Below, piece after piece: positions 63,660 to 64,000 of a stretch of 64,000 nucleotides of DNA (positions within the stretch are counted from its first letter, which is position 1; the number at the start of each line of letters is the position of its first letter). The stretch is from Dendrophyllia cribrosa. Its lineage: Eukaryota > Cnidaria > Anthozoa > Scleractinia > Dendrophylliidae. The stretch is from contig JAJLRJ010000008.1 of assembly GCA_024195265.1 (NCBI GenBank), positions 24,305,932 to 24,369,931 of the forward strand, in the 5' to 3' direction. The notes beneath the pieces are model-generated. The model worked only from the letters and a program-made list of their open reading frames with translations, had not been told where the DNA came from and did no database searches. The position numbers and the translations under genes are program-made.

Positions 63660-64000
63660 GTATTGGCAACGTAATGTAACAAACTTGTTCTTATGTTGTG
63701 ATCGCGCTAGTCAGCAAAATTGTTGGAGGGTGGTCGTAGCGCTATTGCTCAATTTCTTTCGGCTACTCCATTATGCGCTCACATCCTGATCTCGTTTCCA
63801 GAGTCACTCCTCTTCTTTCAAGGGATGTTAAGATAACAGGCCTGGAACGAGGTTGCTCAGGCCCAAGCAATAAGAAAAGAAAGTTTCGTGCTTCAAAACA
63901 CCTTGTTTTTGCTTGTGTTGAAACAAAAGACAACAAGTGTAAGGGAGGGGCCGAGGCTACTGATTACCTTCAATCGAACTGATTAGTACACCTCGTCACA
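63660..64000. other. No gene seen
   Basis: Downstream flank of the lectin gene. One short open frame (63773-63982) without recognisable domain. Confidence 0.4.

Overview
The window looks like nuclear DNA from a metazoan, most likely an anthozoan cnidarian (a coral or sea anemone). This is an inference from style, not from a marker gene. There are spliced genes with GT/AG borders, tandem C2H2 zinc-finger exons, a secreted six-cysteine C-type lectin, decayed non-LTR retrotransposons, tRNA-derived SINEs and a very dense load of short inverted-repeat elements. Nothing suggests bacterial operons, rRNA, CRISPR or phage genes.

Only three loci look like ordinary protein genes. Two are C2H2 zinc-finger exons on the + strand (6070-6815 with a shifted tail to 7108, and 38259-39651 with a shifted tail to 39802). 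Each is preceded by a splice acceptor followed by the same first exon bases, and each is broken by an indel at the same kind of linker position. The third is a two-exon secreted C-type lectin (62246-62330 joined to 62994-63421) with EPN and WND calcium/sugar-binding motifs and a poly(A) signal at 63650. These genes do not form a pathway.

The rest is layered repeat DNA. 1-5 kb: decayed hAT transposase, then inverted-repeat elements with 9-bp, TA and TTAA target duplications. 9-14 kb: an element pair with a long GAT microsatellite, a 1.2-kb direct duplication and a 584-bp tandem duplication, each unit of which carries a ~190-bp foldback. 14.2-17.5 kb: an unclassified TTAA-type DNA transposon with divergent genes that end in acidic tails. 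18 and 29.4 kb: two GATC-rich degenerate arrays in opposite orientation. 21.5-27 kb: a LINE inserted in one arm of an inverted repeat pair, tRNA-Phe-like units and a tRNA-Gly-type SINE. 28 and 45 kb: a DNA element that carries a tRNA-like segment; the 45-kb copy has two later insertions. 32.1-36.4 kb: a nearly complete but decayed LINE on the minus strand. 40.5-44.6 kb: hairpin elements, including three related 63-80-nt hairpins. 50.2-61.4 kb: 2.8 tandem copies of a ~3.82-kb unit, the first with a datable TA-flanked insertion.

The most unusual points are tRNA-like sequences combined with other structures (a 30-nt insertion in the T arm; a tRNA-like module inside a DNA transposon), a dispersed repeat that carries a conserved splice donor, the three miRNA-sized hairpins, and several cases where an empty site elsewhere in the window shows an insertion exactly. 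No database search was possible, so family names rest on motifs and structure only.
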